A stretch of 64,000 nucleotides of DNA, taken from contig RCSZ01000017.1 of the NCBI GenBank assembly GCA_014898425.1, forward strand, positions 434,001 through 498,000, in the 5' to 3' direction. This document shows positions 12,051-24,543 of this stretch, in pieces (the first letter of the stretch is position 1; each line of letters starts with the position of its first letter). Below the pieces are notes generated by a model. It ran no database searches. It saw nothing but the letters and a program-made list of their open reading frames with translations, and had not been told where the DNA came from. Source of the DNA: Botryotinia globosa. Its lineage: Eukaryota > Ascomycota > Leotiomycetes > Helotiales > Sclerotiniaceae. Both the position numbers and the translations under genes were made by a program.

Positions 12051-12951
12051 AGGATTACTATTACTAACCGGCAATATGTACTTACGACATACTTACAAAT
12101 AGACCTATATCTATACGTTCCAGAGTTCAGGACAACTTCTGTGTCTTTGTTACATTTATAACCTGATATAGATACCCTTCTTTTCTTCTGCCTGTTACTA
12201 TCTCCTTCTTTCGTGTCTTTTTTCTCTCCTTTGTTTTTCCTAGGCATGGAGATTTTCAAGTGTTTCTTTTTCTTTCGTTCATAGAATTTGGTAGCGAGTG
12301 AGTGGTCTCAAATAGACATGGACTTTGTGACGTTGACATAGATTGGGATGGATTTGTACTATAAGAAGATTTCTTATACGAATGGATTAGTAGATGGTGT
12401 GTTAGCTCATGAGTTGAAAGTGGTGGGCGTGGCAAGGGGCGGCCGAGAAGTCAGTGAGCTTGTTCATCTGCGGGAAGGGAAATATGTTGGCGGAAACAAA
12501 TGGATCGTTCATATGTGGAATGGGATATGTGCTGGTGGTCTGATTTGTAAATATTCACAGGCCGAGGAAGGGATATCATTACCTGTATATTCATTAATGA
12601 ACATATAACACGTAAAAGACAATTCCAGAATACAAGATGTGATAAGTAGTCGTGATTCCAGCAGAAAGATATATGTAAGAGGATGGCCAAATATTAAATA
12701 AATGGATCCTTGAGAATAGAGGCTTGACAACTTGGCAAACGCCTCGCATGCCCTTTTGACATTAGATTAGGATGTACTCTTATGTACCAATCCACAAAAG
12801 CTAAAGTAGCAATCCCATATATGCGACGCCATGCTGTGATATCAACAACGAAATATCCACCCCCTTAATCATGCTATTCAGCTACTTCTCCGGGGATATC
12901 GACGTCCAGCTCGGGACATTTTACTCGTCCACCAGAATAACTTCAATTATT
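12051..12951. other. Convergent intergenic region
   Basis: About 900 bp between the unknown AT-hook gene and SRP14, which converge here. Only short ORFs of unlikely composition are present, so it is read as two 3' UTRs and spacer. Confidence 0.5.
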
Positions 12952-13571
12952 TCACTTCTTCTCGTCTCCTGGAGCAACAGCAGAAGTGGTACCTATCTTT
13001 CTTTTCTTTGCCTTAAGCTTCTCCTTTGCTTTGCTCCTATCTCTTTTCTTTAGCGCACTCATGCCAGCTTTACATATTTCTGCATATCTAGCGAAGAAGG
13101 AATCTAATTGATCTGGCTGGACGACCGTGGACAGTTTTGCCTTTTCCGAACGTTTAAATTTGCCTTTGCCATTTGTAGCGCGAATGAGAAGTGGCATAGG
13201 GGCGTCGCGTGAAAGCTCTGGGAATTGAGCAGTGAGGACGTCGTTGAGAGCATTCATATCGACATCGTCGCCGGGAGGTAGCGCCGCGGCCGTGGAAGCA
13301 TCGGAGGCCGAGGCATAGCTATCTATCATGGCAGTTAAAACCCTATCCATAGAAGTCCGAAAAGCCTCCTCCGTTGCAGGAGCATATGGGTATTGAAATA
13401 CTTACAACATTTCTGTGTTAAGAAAACAGAACCATGATCTTTTTCCCGTCGAGAATCGAAAAGAGGAGCGAGTTTCGTGAAGAACTATTTGCGTAAAAGA
13501 TTTACTAATTGCCCAAGGCTATATGAGTAGAGATAGAAACATACCTCATCGTTGCTTAAATGCGACTCCAT
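12952..13571 (-). CDS. SRP14: SRP14, signal recognition particle Alu-domain subunit
   Basis: Small subunit of the Alu domain of cytosolic SRP, required for elongation arrest in ER targeting. Three exons on the minus strand: 13571-13545, 13484-13406 and 13322-12952, giving 158 residues. The start MESHLSNDE and the segment HGSVFLTQK are typical of SRP14, and the third exon carries PLLIRATNGKGKFKRSEKAKLSTVVQ in two parts and the Lys-rich tail. The ATG at 13350 lies inside intron 2: only an acceptor at 13323-13324, preceded by TTTTAAC, restores the frame (LTQKCYSYASASD). The C-terminal KKR/KAKKRK run fits RNA contact. It diverges from NOM1 with about 307 bp between start codons. Confidence 0.9.
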
Positions 13572-13878
13572 AGTGTAAAGTGCTGTTATGATGCTGTTTT
13601 TAAGCTGCGGTTAATGATTGTGGGGGTGATGAAATGTGTGGGGTTCTGGACCAGGCTAAAGCGAGGCTGAAGGTTTTCGTCAAGGCTACGGCAGAAAAAA
13701 AAAGTTTGGATAAACCTCGAAATTTCTTATCGGTATCTGAAGATTATCGGACATTTTTTGCCTTTTAAAACAAAACTTATTGTATTTTTATAATTCGGCT
13801 GCAATTGTTTACTTGGGAGTCATAGCATTTATTAGTGATTCCAATAGAGTCCGTTGTTTGTTACAGTATTTCACAAAT
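13572..13878. promoter_or_regulatory. Shared divergent promoter SRP14/NOM1
   Basis: The 307 bp between two opposed start codons must drive both genes. It contains A/T runs, including a run of nine A near 13690, but no clear TATA box that I would defend. Confidence 0.55.
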
Positions 13879-16531
13879 ATGGCACCGCCAAAATCTACAG
13901 CTCCAAAGCTACCCAGTAGTCTTCTTCAGCAACTGGGAATCGAAGGTGAATACTAGTCGTTAACAACTCATTATCGTATGCTTACAATATTCTGTAGATG
14001 GAGGTGGAAATGGAGGTCGAGGGCGCAAACGTCTTGGGCGTAAAGAAATGCGCAAAGCAGAAAGACAGGAGAAGAAGCAGAGTAGATCCCAGTCCTCAAG
14101 GCCTCCTCCGCAAAAGCGATTGAAGTCACAACATCCCAAGCATAATCACGCAGACAGTGATGACGAGGAAGATGAAGATATTGAACCGTTGAACGCGAAG
14201 ATTATTCCAGAACCAAAACAAGACGATAGCCCAAAACCGAAATCCATATTGAAAACGACGAAGAAAGCAGACCCTAAACTAGCGAAGGTATCCCTTAAGG
14301 ACGATGCAAACACCGAATCAAGGATAGGAAAGAACATTTCGAGGGCTGTCAAGGATAAATTGGCGGAAGATGACGATGAGATCGCCGCTCTGGAGAAAAA
14401 ATTGGGATTGAAAGGGAAGAAGAAAGGTCTACCAAAATCATTCCAAGAGGATGGGTTAGATGATCTTCTGGGTGATCTGGATGCCTTAGATGAGAGCGAA
14501 GATGACGAAGTACAGGAAAAGAAGAAAGGAAAAGCGGAGGCAAATGATTGGCTTCAGCGCAAGAGAGCAGAAGCCCGAAAGCGAGCAAGGGGTAACGAGA
14601 GTTCCGAGGACGAAGAGGAGGATAAAGACGACGAGATGATGGACGATGATGACGATGAAGCGTCTGATATGTCAATGGATGAAGGCGATTCCTTCAGCGG
14701 CGATTCAGGTGACGACGATAGTGATCTTGGAGATGAGGATACGGCTGAGGACGACTTCGAAGGTTTTGGTTCGGGGAGTGATGAAGATGCTCCCCCGAAG
14801 CCAAAAGTCCGTGAAAACCCTTACGTGGCACCTGTTTCTGCAACCACAGCATCCTCTGGAAAATATATCCCACCTTCATTACGAAAAGTATCTTCTTCAG
14901 ATTCTGAAGATTTAGTGCGTCTGCGGCGACAAACTCAAGGTCTAGTCAATAGGTTGACAGAAGCCAATCTAATATCCCTTCTTGGAGACATAGAAAAATT
15001 GTATCGGACCAATCCCCGTCAACACATGACTTCCACCCTCATCGATCTGCTCCTGACATCTGTTTGCGAACCAACGACTTTGCCCGACACGCTTATAATC
15101 CTTCCCGCCGGATTTATTGCCGCAGTATACAAGATCATTGGTACCGATTTCGGTGCTCAGGTAGTTCAAAGAATAGTTGAACTGTTTGACGGACACTATG
15201 CGTGTATAGTATCACCAAATCAAGAATCCTCGACATCCGTTCCCGATAGCAAGGAAACCACCAACCTGATAGCTTTACTTTCAGAATTGTACAACTTTCA
15301 AGTAGTGGGTAGCAGCCTCATTTTCGATTATATCAAGCTGTTTTTAGATACACTATCGGAACAGAATGCCGAGCTTCTTTTAAAGATTGTGCGCATCTCA
15401 GGTCCTCAACTACGACAAGACGACCCTTCAGCACTAAAAGACATTGTTACTATGCTTCGACCTGCCGTCCAAAAAGCTGGTGGCGAAGACAAACTATCCG
15501 TGAGGACAAAGTTCATGATTGAAACCATCAATGATCTCAAAAACAACAAAATGAAGACTGGTGCTGTTGCTTCCGCTGTCACCTCAGAGCATACGATTCG
15601 AATGAAAAAAACACTAGGAACGCTAAATACTCGAAGTATAAAAGCTAGCGAACCTCTGCGCATTGGTTTAAAAGATATTAGAGATTCGGATAAAAAGGGG
15701 AAATGGTGGTTGGTTGGTGCGAGCTGGGCAGGTAATGCTGAAGACGAGGAAGAGTCCACATCAAAAGTCAAAAGCACTAGAGAAGTTAAAGACGTAGATT
15801 CAGGGACCTCTGATCTAGTTCAACTTGCCAGAGAGCAACGTATGAACACGGATATTCGCCGAGCTGTATTCATCACCATTATGTCCGCCTCAGATTACCA
15901 AGACGCATACCTACGATTGATGAAATTGAAACTAAAAAAGGTACAGGAACTTGAGATACCGAAAGTCTTGATACAATGTTCCGGCGCAGAAAAAATGTAC
16001 AACCCGTACTACACATTGATAGCAAAGAGATTATGTGGTGATAGAAAGCTCAAGATGGCCTTCCAATTCAGTTTGTGGGATCTTTTCAAGAAAATGGGCG
16101 AAACAAATGACGACGACGATGAAGATTTTGAAGAGGATACTGAGCTTGATACGAGGCACATTGTCAATCTGGCCAAGATGTTTGGTACGTTGATTGCAGA
16201 AGGTGGACTTGGACTTAATGTTCTCAAGAATCTAAATCTCAGCTATCTACAAGCTAAGACGAAAACTTTCTGTGAGGTTCTCTTCATCACTATTATTCTT
16301 CAAACCCAGAAAGCATCGAAAGAGAGTCAAGATACAAAAGCAATTGCAAATCTGTTCTCGAGGGTGAAGGAAACCCCTCAGATGATAACTGGGCTGCAAT
16401 ATTTCTTAAAGAGGGTAGTAGGCAAGACGGATATAGCAGGAGGAAAGGCCGAAAAGGATATCGTCAAATGGGGTTGTAAGATTGCTGGAGATGCACTTCA
16501 AGCATTGCTCAATGCAGATACCCCCAGATAG
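13879..16531 (+). CDS. SGD1: NOM1/Sgd1-like nucleolar MIF4G-MA3 protein
   Basis: Nucleolar protein of small-subunit ribosome biogenesis; in yeast Sgd1 works with the helicase Fal1. Exon 1 (13879-13945) joins exon 2 (13998-16531) in phase 1, giving 866 residues. The N-terminal 320 residues are highly charged with long Asp/Glu runs and Lys clusters (RGRKRLGRKEMRKAERQ). A MIF4G domain starts near residue 325 (LVRLRRQTQGLVNRLTEAN) and an MA3 domain near residue 640 (DIRRAVFITIMSASDYQDA). The order acidic region, MIF4G, MA3 and the linker KGKWWLVGASW are characteristic of NOM1/Sgd1 and separate it from CWC22 and eIF4G. Confidence 0.94.
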
Positions 16532-16950
16532 ATAGGTAGTGGATAGCGATGTGGGATTAGTAGCTAGATAGCTAGAAGATGGCATTCGTTATGAAGTACT
16601 TTGCCCGTGCTTTCACATAACTATTACTAGCAGTGAGTGAAGACACGGGCTGGAACCTATTAATAAGATTGTTCCCTTAATTATTTGGCTTTGCTTGGTA
16701 TATATCAGTAGTGATTAATTAGTACTTTTCTAAGCCGAAGCAACCCTTACAAGTGCCTTGATTATCTTTTTGGGGCTTCCTGGAGACTTCTAGCTTACAC
16801 AATCAAGCGCCGGGAACTCGCGGTTCTAAAAAGGCTTCTAAAAGATCTCCACGTGATTATCGGATCAATCCGCTTCATCCGTCCGGCAACTAAACAAACG
16901 GCGGCGACCCTAAAACTTGTTGAATAACACAACAATACCCTTCATACAAC
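16532..16950. other. Intergenic region NOM1/LPD1
   Basis: 419 bp holding the NOM1 3' UTR and the LPD1 promoter. No additional gene or clear regulatory motif is seen. Confidence 0.5.
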
Positions 16951-18708
16951 ATGCTTCGCAGTTTATTAGTGCCCAGAGCGACCGTCAGGTCTGCTTTCAG
17001 ACAACAATCCTCGTAAGTGCAATGGCCAGACTTCAATTCCTGCTGAAAGTTTTCTGTACTAACTTTTCTCTCTCCTAGCAGTCTTCCCAAGATAATTGCC
17101 CCTTCAGGAATTGCAAACTTATCGCGACGAGGATATGCCACTGAAGCTGGTCAGTAAACCCAATCGATGTCACGGGGTGAAAACAACTGACATGTAGAAG
17201 AGGAGCAAGATTTGGTTATCATCGGAGGTGGTGTTGCAGGATATGTTGCCGCTATCAAAGCTGGTCAAGAGGGTATGAAAGTATGGTTTGCCCAACAGGA
17301 GGAATTTTTTTGCAGACTTTTAACATTGTCCGCAGGTGACATGTATAGAAAAACGTGGAACTCTTGGAGGAACATGTTTGAATGTCGGCTGCATTCCCTC
17401 GAAAGCTCTCCTCAACAACTCACATCTTTACCACCAAATTTTACATGACACCAAAGCTCGCGGTATCGAAGTCGGAGATGTCAAGCTCAACTTACAACAA
17501 ATGATGAAGTCGAAAGACACTGCGGTCGCTGGACTCACAAAGGGTGTTGAATTTTTGTTCAAGAAGAACAATGTTAAATATGTCAAGGGTACTGCTACAT
17601 TTACTGGCGAGCACGAGGTCAAGGTCAACCTTTCTGAGGGCGGAGAAGAGACTATTATTGGAAAGAACATCCTCATCGCTACCGGTAGCGAAGCTACACC
17701 TTTCCCCGGACTTGAGGTTGACGAGAAGAGAATCATCACCAGCACAGGAGCTATCGCGCTAGAGAAGGTCCCAGAGAGCATGGTTGTTATTGGTGGAGGT
17801 ATTATCGGTCTTGAGATGAGCTCTGTCTGGTCAAGACTTGGTACGAAGGTTACAGTTGTGGAGTTCTTACCTCAAATTGGTGGACCAGGAATGGATGCCG
17901 AAATCGCAAAATCATCGCAAAAGATCCTCAAGAAGCAAGGCATGGACTTCAAGCTCAACACTAAGGTCATGGGTGGTGATGTTACTGGTGAGAAGGTCAA
18001 GCTTAGCCTTGAGGCTGCAAAGGGTGGCAAGGAAGAAACCGTACGCTAAACCTACTAAATATTGCATATACACGCTAACAAATTCTATAGATTGAAGCAG
18101 ACGTCGTACTCGTTGCCATTGGACGAAGACCATACACTGCAGGTCTCGGATTAGAGAACATCGGCCTCGAGACTGACGATAAGGGAAGATTGGTCATCGA
18201 CTCGGAATACCGAACCAAGCTGCCTCACATCCGAGTTGTAGGTGATTGCACTTTCGGACCTATGCTTGCCCACAAGGCCGAGGAAGAGGCCGTTGCGGTG
18301 GTTGAGTACATCAAGAAGGGATACGGACACGTCAACTACGCAGCCATCCCATCGGTTATGTACACCCATCCAGAAGTCGCATGGGTTGGCCAAAACGAAC
18401 AGGAGCTCAAGGCTGCTGGCACCAAGTACAAGACCGGCACATTCCCATTTTCAGCAAATTCAAGAGCGAAGACCAACTTGGACACTGAAGGTATGGTAAA
18501 GATGCTTGCGGATGCTGAGACTGATAGAATCCTCGGTGTCCATATTATCGGACCAAATGCCGGAGAGATGATTGCAGAAGCTACATTGGCTATCGAATAT
18601 GGTGCATCAAGTGAGGATATTGGACGCACATGTCACGCACATCCAACTTTGGCAGAGGCATTTAAAGAGGCTGCTATGGCTACCTATGGCAAGGCTGTCC
18701 ATTATTAG
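16951..18708 (+). CDS. LPD1: Dihydrolipoamide dehydrogenase (E3), mitochondrial
   Basis: FAD flavoenzyme that reoxidises dihydrolipoyl groups with NAD+ in the pyruvate, 2-oxoglutarate and branched-chain dehydrogenase complexes and glycine cleavage, in the mitochondrial matrix. Five exons: 16951-17012, 17079-17149, 17198-17280, 17336-18040 and 18091-18708, all in phase, 512 residues, the usual length. The first 35 residues ([19 protein letters not shown]) form a basic, acid-free presequence. The FAD fingerprint [15 protein letters not shown], the redox disulphide in [15 protein letters not shown], the NAD fingerprint [17 protein letters not shown], the second FAD motif [18 protein letters not shown] and the C-terminal active-site segment [13 protein letters not shown] are all intact. 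For exon 2 only the TAG acceptor at 17076-17078, not the CAG three bases on, keeps the frame. Confidence 0.97.
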
Positions 18709-18995
18709 AAGAAGATTAAAGGTGGCGGGGGCGTGATTTGATAATGAATGGCGCGATCATAAGCATGAGCATGAGACTGAAAGTTGTGAATCGTGTAAGA
18801 TATGGTTACATAAATCGTGTGCAGTACTCATTGATAACCTATAACACCCTAGAATCTCTGAATAATCCTCGACTAACTCCTTTCTGTCTGTGACCTCCTC
18901 TGCTTCCTCTCATGGCCTCTATCACAGACCTGAAAAAAAAAATGAAACTCAATAATGGTATAACCCGCAAACAACAACAAATTAGGGGGTAAAGC

Positions 18996-19749
18996 TCAAA
19001 TCCGATATGCAAGCCGATTATTTTGTAACCCACATCTTCCGCCGTGATGCCTTGCATCTCTCATATCCCTCACTCCCCCAAAACCACTAAGAGCACCCAG
19101 ACTTCCGAGACCACCTACATTACCCAAGCCACTCAATCCACCTGCGGCGCCTAAACATGTACCTGAACCAAGTAATCCGACATCTCTATAAGGAGTTCGC
19201 CCGAGTCTACTGGGAGACAGATGGGCGTATCTTCCTGTATTATGTCTGTGGGTCGTCTGTTAGCACGATGATTGTTGTGGCCTTCTATGTATCGGTGAAT
19301 CATCAAACTTACAATTGCTGGGCGACTGGCTCCATATTTATGCTTGAACATCTTCCATCACCCCTCGCATACCCTCTTGCGCTATTTGTATAGGAGTTCA
19401 AACCACCGTCACAATGCGGACATTCGCACGTGGTATAGTACATATCTTGAATCTGGGATTGTGAATAAGATTGAGATTGGAGTGAATAATATTGAGCTTC
19501 GATACAAGTACGGCAGTAATGAGCGCCAGTTCGTGGATCGTCTTCACAGGACTGGCAGTCGTTATAGATATGAGTAGAATTGTGGGAAGGATGGGTGCGT
19601 GGGATAATCAGGGAATGTGCGAGCGCATTTTGGGGTCGGTGTGGTGTTTGGAGGTAGATTGGGTCGACGTGGGGGTCTAATTGACGGAAAACATTGGGAC
19701 TGTGTTTGCGGAGGCAAGTGAGATTCATTGTGATAATTGTTGAAGGCAA
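18996..19749 (-). CDS. Unknown small protein with CxxC clusters
   Basis: Exon 1 (19749-19313) and exon 2 (19245-18996) join in phase 2 across an intron with GTAAGT donor, GCTAAC branch site and CAG acceptor, giving 228 residues. No family is recognised. The middle has CQSCEDD, HYCRTCIEAQ and CECPHC, three CxxC-type pairs that could bind zinc. The C-terminal half is Gly/Leu-rich (GLSGLGNVGGLGSLGALSGFGG) and ends LQNNRLAYRI. The start is uncertain: a second ATG seven codons on is equally possible, and an overlapping frame is also open upstream. The clean intron is the best evidence that this is a real gene. Confidence 0.5.
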
Positions 19750-21519
19750 AGGGATGTTTTGAAAGATCAGGGTGTAAAATTTGAAAGGGTTGTGAGGTTT
19801 GTAGGGCTTTAATAACGTTTATTGAAAGGTTGATGTATTCGAAAGAATGAGATGGATATTCAGCGAGTGTTTTATACTTGGGAGGAGGGGGAGGAGAGAA
19901 ACACCCCCTCGCTGTGAAACGATGGGTTTTGCCCAACAGAATGAGGCTTACACTCATGTACACCCGGGAATATTAGGAGATAACAGCTAAGAAAATTCCA
20001 TATTGTAGTTTATGTGACGTTTGGATCTGCTCTTCTTGGGCAATATGAGATTTCTGATAGGTATACTTGAAGTTACACAGTGATTGGGGATATCAAGCAA
20101 ACATAGTTTGTCCTATCGCCGTATGCAATGTCACTTCCGAATGAAACAGCGATTGGTCTTCGATGAAGCAGTGATTGCTGGATTTGTCTAGAAGAGTCCC
20201 TGGAGAGGGGGATAGTGGCGGTCTCAAGCTCAATGGGAGATGGAAATGGCTCCTGGTCGCCTTAGAATGTAAAATTTCACCTCGGTGTACGAATGCGGGA
20301 AGAGTTGAACCCCAACCCACCAGCACAATCCCGAGGGGCAGTGTTTGGGTCTGAATATTACTGAGACGATCATGGCGACTGCTGCATGTTTCCAACGAAT
20401 AGCAATTGCTTAAGCAGTAGATAACATGTACATCCAAAACAGACATTACACCCGGAAAAGTGACAATATCGACATGTAAATTGTACTAGCTGATACAATT
20501 GAGTACAGCCGAACGTGTACTATTTCTAGAAACTTCTAAAATCATTCGATGTAGCATGAAGGTAGCATGAAGGGATTCAGCTCACCGCAGAAGGTCACAA
20601 TGAAGTCGCTCTCAGCATCACTAAGGGTAGGGTTGCACATGCAAGCAGGAGGCTCAACCCCCAGCGAGAGAAACTGCTCAAGGGACCAACCCATTATCGC
20701 AGACGCGGCATTTGCATTAGACTTGAGAGAAATGTAGAATCCCATTCAAGATCGTCGCGGTTGCCTTCACTATTGTCAACATCCCGCCGAGACTTTTTGT
20801 GAACCGGCTTGTGGAGAGGATTGAAACTGTTTGCATCAATTCTCATGCCATATGTTTATTCGTAATTGACCCACGGGTGAGATCTTCTCCAACCCACTTG
20901 ATTGCAGATGTATGGGTAAATGGGGTGACCAGGTATCTGCTCATCGAACTGCCTTTTCATAAAGTACTTTTGGACCCTTGACAATATCATTCATGTAATC
21001 TTACAATCATATTCGTGAATGACCAGCAGAAACAGTATCAAGATGATCTTGAAGTAGAGAGAATGCCACAAAGTGTCAGTTCGATCGAACGTGTATGTGT
21101 AAATAGAAATGTCAGGTTGTTGATTTATTAGTTGATAATGATGTTGAACCTTCATCAATTGGTAAGAAGTACGAAACGGACTTGAGCAACGATATTTTAG
21201 CCTGTCCCACAAAATTAGGGGTCAAAAATCCAAGCCCCGCCACTGGTTCGAGGGATTGGCACCACTAGTGACTAGACACCGCAAGTTCTTAACGATTACT
21301 ACCTACTAATATAATAAAGATACATACTATATATATTCTTAGACTTCGTACAATTAACTTTCTTCACAAAGTATAATCAATCAAAATCATCGAATGTTCA
21401 TCCGACACGAAATTCTTTGAGCATCAATTGATTGATTGCTTTTCATACACTCGTTGAAGTTTTTCTGCCATTTTACTACCAGCTTCAGCTTATCTGTCCC
21501 ACGAAACGATCGTTTTACA
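19750..21519. other. Gene-poor intergenic stretch
   Basis: About 1.8 kb without a supportable gene. ORFs are short and lack recognisable motifs. The last few hundred bases should hold the promoter of the desaturase gene. Confidence 0.45.
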
Positions 21520-23268
21520 ATGTCTTCCTTGAAGGCCGTGGCCGCCGCTTCTAAGGAGAAGATAATATCTCGTAGACAAGTCGAAGGTCTCATCGCAGAT
21601 GGCAGGTCCATCATTATCGTTGACCAGGCCGTACTCAAAGTAGATGCTTGGTTGAAATACCATCCCGGAGGAGATAAGGCCATTCAGCATATGGTAGGAA
21701 GGGATGCAACAGATGAAGTGAACGCGTGCGTAAAGTAACAGTCCCTCTTCCGAAATCATCCAAACTGATAGACCCTCTATAGTCTACACTCAGCAGAAAC
21801 TAGAGCCCTTATGGGAAGATATCAAATCGGTAAAATAGAAGGTCGTTGGAAGAACTTTGTCCCTCCAATACAATACGGAAAGTTTCGAAGCTATGTTGAA
21901 GGCACGTCCGACGATTCCGAAGAAGACGATAATGCTTGCGATGAAAAATCGAGTTCTGAAACGTCAAGACTCCCCTCACCTACATTCGATGAAGATTTTT
22001 CAGAAGTACGCAGAAGAGGGTTGGCTCAAGAAGATCGCCCGGTATCCTCTGCCTCTTCCATCTCATCTGCGCCTGACCTGGACGACGGCATGTCTCATTT
22101 TGATGCATTTACTCGAGAACAAATCGACCTAGACCATGCAAAATATCCTTCTTTGGATCCGGATACTCAAGAAGAAATTGTTCAAAAGTACCGTCTGTTG
22201 GATCAACGGATGCGTGCAGAAGGCCTGTATGACTGCAATTACACTGCATACGCAATTGAATGCTGCCGATATACTCTCTTTGCCACTATGGCATTCATGT
22301 GCTTGAAGTGGGGCTGGTATGGGACAAGTGGGCTGTTTCTTGGTTGTCTATGGCATCAGTTAGTGTTCACGGTGCATGATGCAGGCCATATGGGTATCAC
22401 CCACAACTTCACGATTGACTCGCTCATCGGCATTGGGCTTGCAGATTTCATTGGTGGTCTATCAATTGGATGGTGGAAACGTAACCACAATGTTCATCAC
22501 ATTGTGACAAACTCTCCCGAGCATGATCCAGACATTCAGCATATCCCCTTCTTCGCCGTTACCCACAGATTTTTGAGCTCTCTGACCTCAACTTACTATG
22601 AAAAATGCTTAGAATATGACGCATTTGCGAAATTTCTCCTTCCGTACCAATCATACTATTATTATGTAGTACTCTGCTTTGGCCGATTCAATCTCTACCG
22701 CTTGTCCTGGGAGTATCTTCTCCGGGGTCTTGGGCCAAAGAAAGGTCCTGCATGGTGGCAACGATGGCTAGAAATTGCCGGCCAGGTTTTCTTTTGGACT
22801 TGGTTTGGTTATGGAGTAGTCTACAGAAGTATTCCTACAAATGGTGCCCGAATCGCATTTGTCTTGATCAGTCATGTGGTCACTATGCCAGTCCATGCTC
22901 AAATAACTCTTTCACATTTCTCCATGAGCACCTCTGAGCTTGGGCCTCATGAGTCCTTTCCACAGAAGATGCTACGCACGACTATGGATATCGACTGCCC
23001 ACAATGGCTCGACTTCTTTCACGGAGGTCTTCAGTTTCAGGCTATCCATCACCTTTTCCCTAGGATGCCTAGACACAATCTTCGCCGCGCCCAGAAGCTT
23101 GTGTTAGAATTCTGCAATGAAGTAGGCATTCCCTATGCGCTCTATGGGTTTGTAGACGGCAATAAGGATGTCATTGGTAGACTGGAAGAGGTCGGTAGGC
23201 AAGCTGCAATCCTAGCTAAATGTCAGAAGAGCATAGTAGAGAAGGGTGATATTCTTCATGGACACTAG
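21520..23268 (+). CDS. Delta-8 sphingolipid desaturase with N-terminal cytochrome b5 domain
   Basis: Front-end desaturase that introduces the delta-8 double bond into the long-chain base of fungal ceramides on the way to glucosylceramide, in the ER membrane. Exon 1 (21520-21725) and exon 2 (21783-23268) join in phase 2 for 563 residues. The cytochrome b5 domain has the haem motif HPGG at residue 48 and a distal histidine in ALHSAETRA. Three histidine boxes follow: HDAGH, HNVHH and QAIHH; the Gln in the third box marks front-end desaturases. Hydrophobic segments lie between boxes. An acidic linker of about 110 residues separates the b5 domain from the catalytic part. A fatty-acid delta-5/6 desaturase is the alternative, but fungal sphingolipid enzymes have this linker and box spacing. 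Confidence 0.92.
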
Positions 23269-24174
23269 ATAAGTCGCAGAATGACTGCAATACATTATTT
23301 TTCACTGCAATATATGACTCGTCTGATCACATGGAGCTTTGGGTTGACACCGCTTTTCTATGCATTGATATATCGTCTGGAACTGTAGAATCCCGTCTCT
23401 GATTTCACAACCAGTCATTGTCTAACGTTTCGCGAAGGACCCTGCATACTGCAAGCGATTGAAGACGCAGCATCCAACACCATTCCATCATAATCTTCCG
23501 GGATATCACTTTCCTCCAGAACGTTTAAATTAGGCCATTTTATGATTAATTATCGTCATATCCATATTTCAGATACTCGGCCCGAATTCTTAATACAGGA
23601 TTATGCAGTGACGATTGACCCGGGTCATTGACAATTCTCCCAGTATACGGAAAGGTGCTTGAGGGTGCAGGCGGGTATGAGCCCGACATGATGGACTGGA
23701 ACCTAACCTCATGGTTGGTAATCTCTCGCCCATATTCGCGACGATTAGGGACGGTGAAGCTGCTTCCTGTGCACACACCCGCTGAAGTGTTGTATGCCAA
23801 GTTCAAGTCATTAGAGGAAGCGAACGAATGGGATTGTCGCTGATATGTTACAGCATCAGGCTCAGGCAAGAGTTACCAGTTGTGGCATATTCATATGATT
23901 AAAGGCTGCGACAAAGAGTAGACGGAAAAGCGGATGAGAAGTATTGAGACGCGCTGCATTGGAATTCAAAATTCATACAAAGCTCCCAGTTCAATCTTTA
24001 AGACTCTATCTACAATGCCGAGCGAATTCTACATATAACTTCGATGTCCCATCATTTCGTTAAGACCAAACCTCTCAATTCTTTGAACCTCCATTACACT
24101 GTGGAACACCTCTTGAAATCAGCCCATTGCCAACTGCATATCGTGGAAATTCATCACCTCACTTCAACACAAGA
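23269..24174. other. Intergenic region downstream of desaturase
   Basis: About 900 bp. One minus-strand frame at 23546-23869 is open and unbiased in composition but has no in-frame ATG near its 5' end, so no gene is called. Confidence 0.4.
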
Positions 24175-24543
24175 ATGGGAAACCGCCATATGACCCCCGA
24201 GGCTGCTGCACGTATTGCAAAGTCACACCCTGGAGTAAGTTTACTTTCGTAAACCACGCTAGAAACACAATACTAAACGTTCGTCCAGTCAGGATTTGCG
24301 AGAAGATCTGCTCGAGCAGGTCATAGTAACAGCGAACGCGACGCTAAATCTCAATCCGCACGGGACGGTGAGATGCAAGGTCGGAATGGGGGAAGTGAAG
24401 CATCGAGCGGTAATCAAAATACGAAGACGGATCAAGTCTCTGTACAAGACGAACAAGAGCAAGGTACTGGAGGAGAGCGATGCCCATATTGCACCTCGGA
24501 AGCCCTTTGCGCCCGTCATGCAAGCAAGTGGGGCTGGTGTTAG
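24175..24543 (+). CDS. Unknown 104-residue protein with C-terminal Cys pairs
   Basis: Two exons, 24175-24234 and 24289-24543, join in phase 0 across a 54-nt intron with GTAAGT donor, TACTAAAC branch region and CAG acceptor. The product begins MGNRHMTPEAAARIAKSHPG, has a central Ser/Gln/Asp-rich stretch that looks disordered, and ends in CPYCTSEALCARHASKWGWC. The terminal CxxC...CxxxH arrangement could hold one metal ion. The short first exon is below the usual ORF length cut-off and could be missed by automated calling. No family is recognised. Confidence rests on the good splice signals and on the frame staying open across the intron. Confidence 0.55.

Noticed and set aside
23546..23869. 107-codon minus-strand open frame
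   Set aside because: Composition looks coding, but there is no ATG near its 5' end and no clear acceptor to attach it to an upstream exon.
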